The translations under genes were made by a program, and so were the position numbers. Positions 63,056 through 64,000 of a stretch of 64,000 bases of DNA are shown piece after piece. The DNA lies in contig NZ_CP007445.1 of assembly GCF_000599985.1 (NCBI RefSeq), positions 1,984,001 through 2,048,000 on the forward strand, read 5' to 3'. Under the pieces are notes generated by a model. It was given only the letters and a program-made list of their open reading frames with translations. It was not told the DNA's origin and ran no database searches. This stretch comes from Gilliamella apicola. GTDB lineage: Bacteria; Pseudomonadota; Gammaproteobacteria; Enterobacterales; Orbaceae. Numbering within the stretch: position 1 is the first letter of the stretch; each line of letters starts with the position of its first letter.

Positions 63056-63666
63056 CAGAATTTCGCATTGTTGAAATCTTCGAATCATTACAGGGCGAAG
63101 GTTACAATACAGGCATGCCTGCTATTTTTATCCGCTTTGCTGGTTGTAATTTAAATTGCGTTTGGTGCGATACTAACTTTCGCCAATACACCCGTTTTAC
63201 ATTAGAACAGTTATTGACAAAAGTTAAACAATATACGAGCAAAAACATCATTATTACCGGTGGCGAACCGACTATGGTTAAAGCGCTACCAGAATTACTT
63301 TTACCACTAAAACAGGCTGGTTACTATATTGCTATTGAAAGTAATGGGCTAGGTAAAGTCGATCCTCTAATTGACTATATCGCCCTTAGCCCTAAATTTT
63401 GCTATCAAGCACGATATCAAAAAATCGCACAGCCGACTGCAAGCGAAGTGCGAATTGTTGCCGAAAATCATGCGGACTTTCTTCCTTTTTGCCAATATAT
63501 TGAACAAAATATTCAAGCAAAACGTTATTATCTTTCCCCTTGCGAAAAAAATGGTGAATTTAATATGTTTGAAACAATTGAATTACTTGGCAAGATTAAC
63601 CAAAACCGCAACGACAACAAGTGGCTACTCAGTATTCAAACGCACAAGTTTGCAAATATAGAGTAA
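63052..63666 (+). CDS. queE: 7-carboxy-7-deazaguanine synthase
   Basis: Radical-SAM enzyme that contracts 6-carboxytetrahydropterin to 7-carboxy-7-deazaguanine, third step to queuosine. 204 residues from ATG 63052, with GGAG upstream; the frame is open further 5' inside queD. IVEIFESLQGEGYNTGMPAI is the substrate region; Cys32, Cys36 and Cys39 in CNLNCVWCD bind the 4Fe-4S cluster; IITGGEPTM follows. Coupled to queD under the same riboswitch. Confidence 0.94.
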   Translation: MTEFRIVEIFESLQGEGYNTGMPAIFIRFAGCNLNCVWCDTNFRQYTRFTLEQLLTKVKQYTSKNIIITGGEPTMVKALPELLLPLKQAGYYIAIESNGLGKVDPLIDYIALSPKFCYQARYQKIAQPTASEVRIVAENHADFLPFCQYIEQNIQAKRYYLSPCEKNGEFNMFETIELLGKINQNRNDNKWLLSIQTHKFANIE

Positions 63667-63770
63667 TCTTTTTTAATTAACTGCCAAATATAAAAAAATC
63701 AATTCAATCTATAAATTATGCTCTAAATTTTAATTAGTTAGCGTTACTATTGTCCAATATTCTTTGAGTG

Positions 63771-64000
63771 ATGTTTATGTTTAATCGTGTTTTAGTAGGA
63801 TTATTTTTTTATTCACATTGGTTCATTGCGCGTATGCCAATACGGCAGTTGAGTTTTACTATGTAAATTAGGAAATGGTTGGTGATAATACCTTGACTTG
63901 TCGTATGGCAGGTTTTGGTAGAGAGTTAGATGAGGGTGATAGTCATATATAAATTCTACTCGAGCGCAAAGCTGGTGCCAATCAACCTATTATTAGCATT
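63771..64000 (+). pseudogene. Decayed secreted-protein gene (partial at edge)
   Basis: ATG 63777 (or 63771) starts MFNRVLVGLFF. At a run of seven T (63804-63810) the frame must shift by one to continue LFTLVHCAYA, completing a signal peptide cut at AYA. The mature part reads NTAVEFYYVN, TAG (63869), EMVGDNTLTCRMAGFGREL, DEGDSHI, TAA (63950), ILLERKAGANQPIISI to the edge. One lost T and two stops that single C-to-T changes could create (CAG, CAA) mark a pseudogene. Family not recognised. Confidence 0.7.

Noticed and set aside
63804..63810. T-tract slippage as phase variation of the edge gene
   Set aside because: Restoring the frame still leaves two in-frame stops downstream, so switching would not give a full protein.

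Overview
The window is about 64 kb of AT-rich gammaproteobacterial chromosome. Gene content and order (gshB-yqgE-ruvX, mnmA-hflD-purB, hemCDXY, seqA-pgm, nlpD, slyB, zapB) are enterobacterial/Pasteurellaceae-like. Low GC, short intergenic regions and the sugar-uptake content fit an Orbaceae-type gut symbiont such as Gilliamella; the taxonomy is inference, not something I can verify. Most of the window is core housekeeping. I recognise no rRNA, tRNA, CRISPR array or intact mobile element.

Layout. 1-12.6 kb: gpmA (cut by the edge), nlpD, rsmI, ychF, moeA, a small EamA transporter with a small lipoprotein, an MBL hydrolase, folB, rsmE, gshB, a GNAT acetyltransferase, yqgE, ruvX, purM. 12.8-23.2 kb: a Sel1-repeat protein, a decayed small gene, nifJ (pyruvate:flavodoxin oxidoreductase), a Tat-signal HisC-like aminotransferase, an NlpC/P60 lipoprotein overlapping a DUF3482 GTPase/DUF2868 membrane-protein pair, and zapB. 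23.3-36 kb: tpiA, a divergent Ner-like/CI-like regulator pair with palindromic operators and no phage genes, mnmA-hflD-purB, hemCDXY (HemY short), azlCD, gmk, gloA, slyB. 36-47.8 kb: a decayed lipoprotein gene, seqA, pgm, a DUF6694-type lipoprotein, guaB, gntT under a readable CRP/GntR promoter, ubiG, an NSS transporter, htpG with a sigma32 promoter.

47.9-55.6 kb is the most interesting part: a beta-glucoside utilisation locus. A BglG-type antiterminator, a perfect CRP site, an unusually long-stemmed RAT overlapping a terminator, a PTS EIIBCA and a GH1 6-phospho-beta-glucosidase are followed by two exported histidine phosphatases flanking an OprD/chitoporin-type porin. One phosphatase, a lipoprotein, has lost the second catalytic histidine. 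This looks like a complete outer-membrane-to-cytosol route that includes a periplasmic dephosphorylation step not part of textbook bgl operons.

55.6-64 kb: an MHS-family MFS transporter, ogt, a secreted XAC2610-like protein, a DeoR repressor fused in frame to the tail of an IS3-family transposase, clpB with a sigma32 promoter, queD-queE behind a preQ1-I riboswitch whose pseudoknot covers the ribosome binding site, and a secreted-protein pseudogene (frameshift plus two stops) running off the right edge.

Regulation visible from sequence: CRP sites (gntT, bglG, bglF), a GntR operator, two sigma32 promoters with identical spacer length, one riboswitch, one RAT/terminator attenuator, and many intrinsic terminators.
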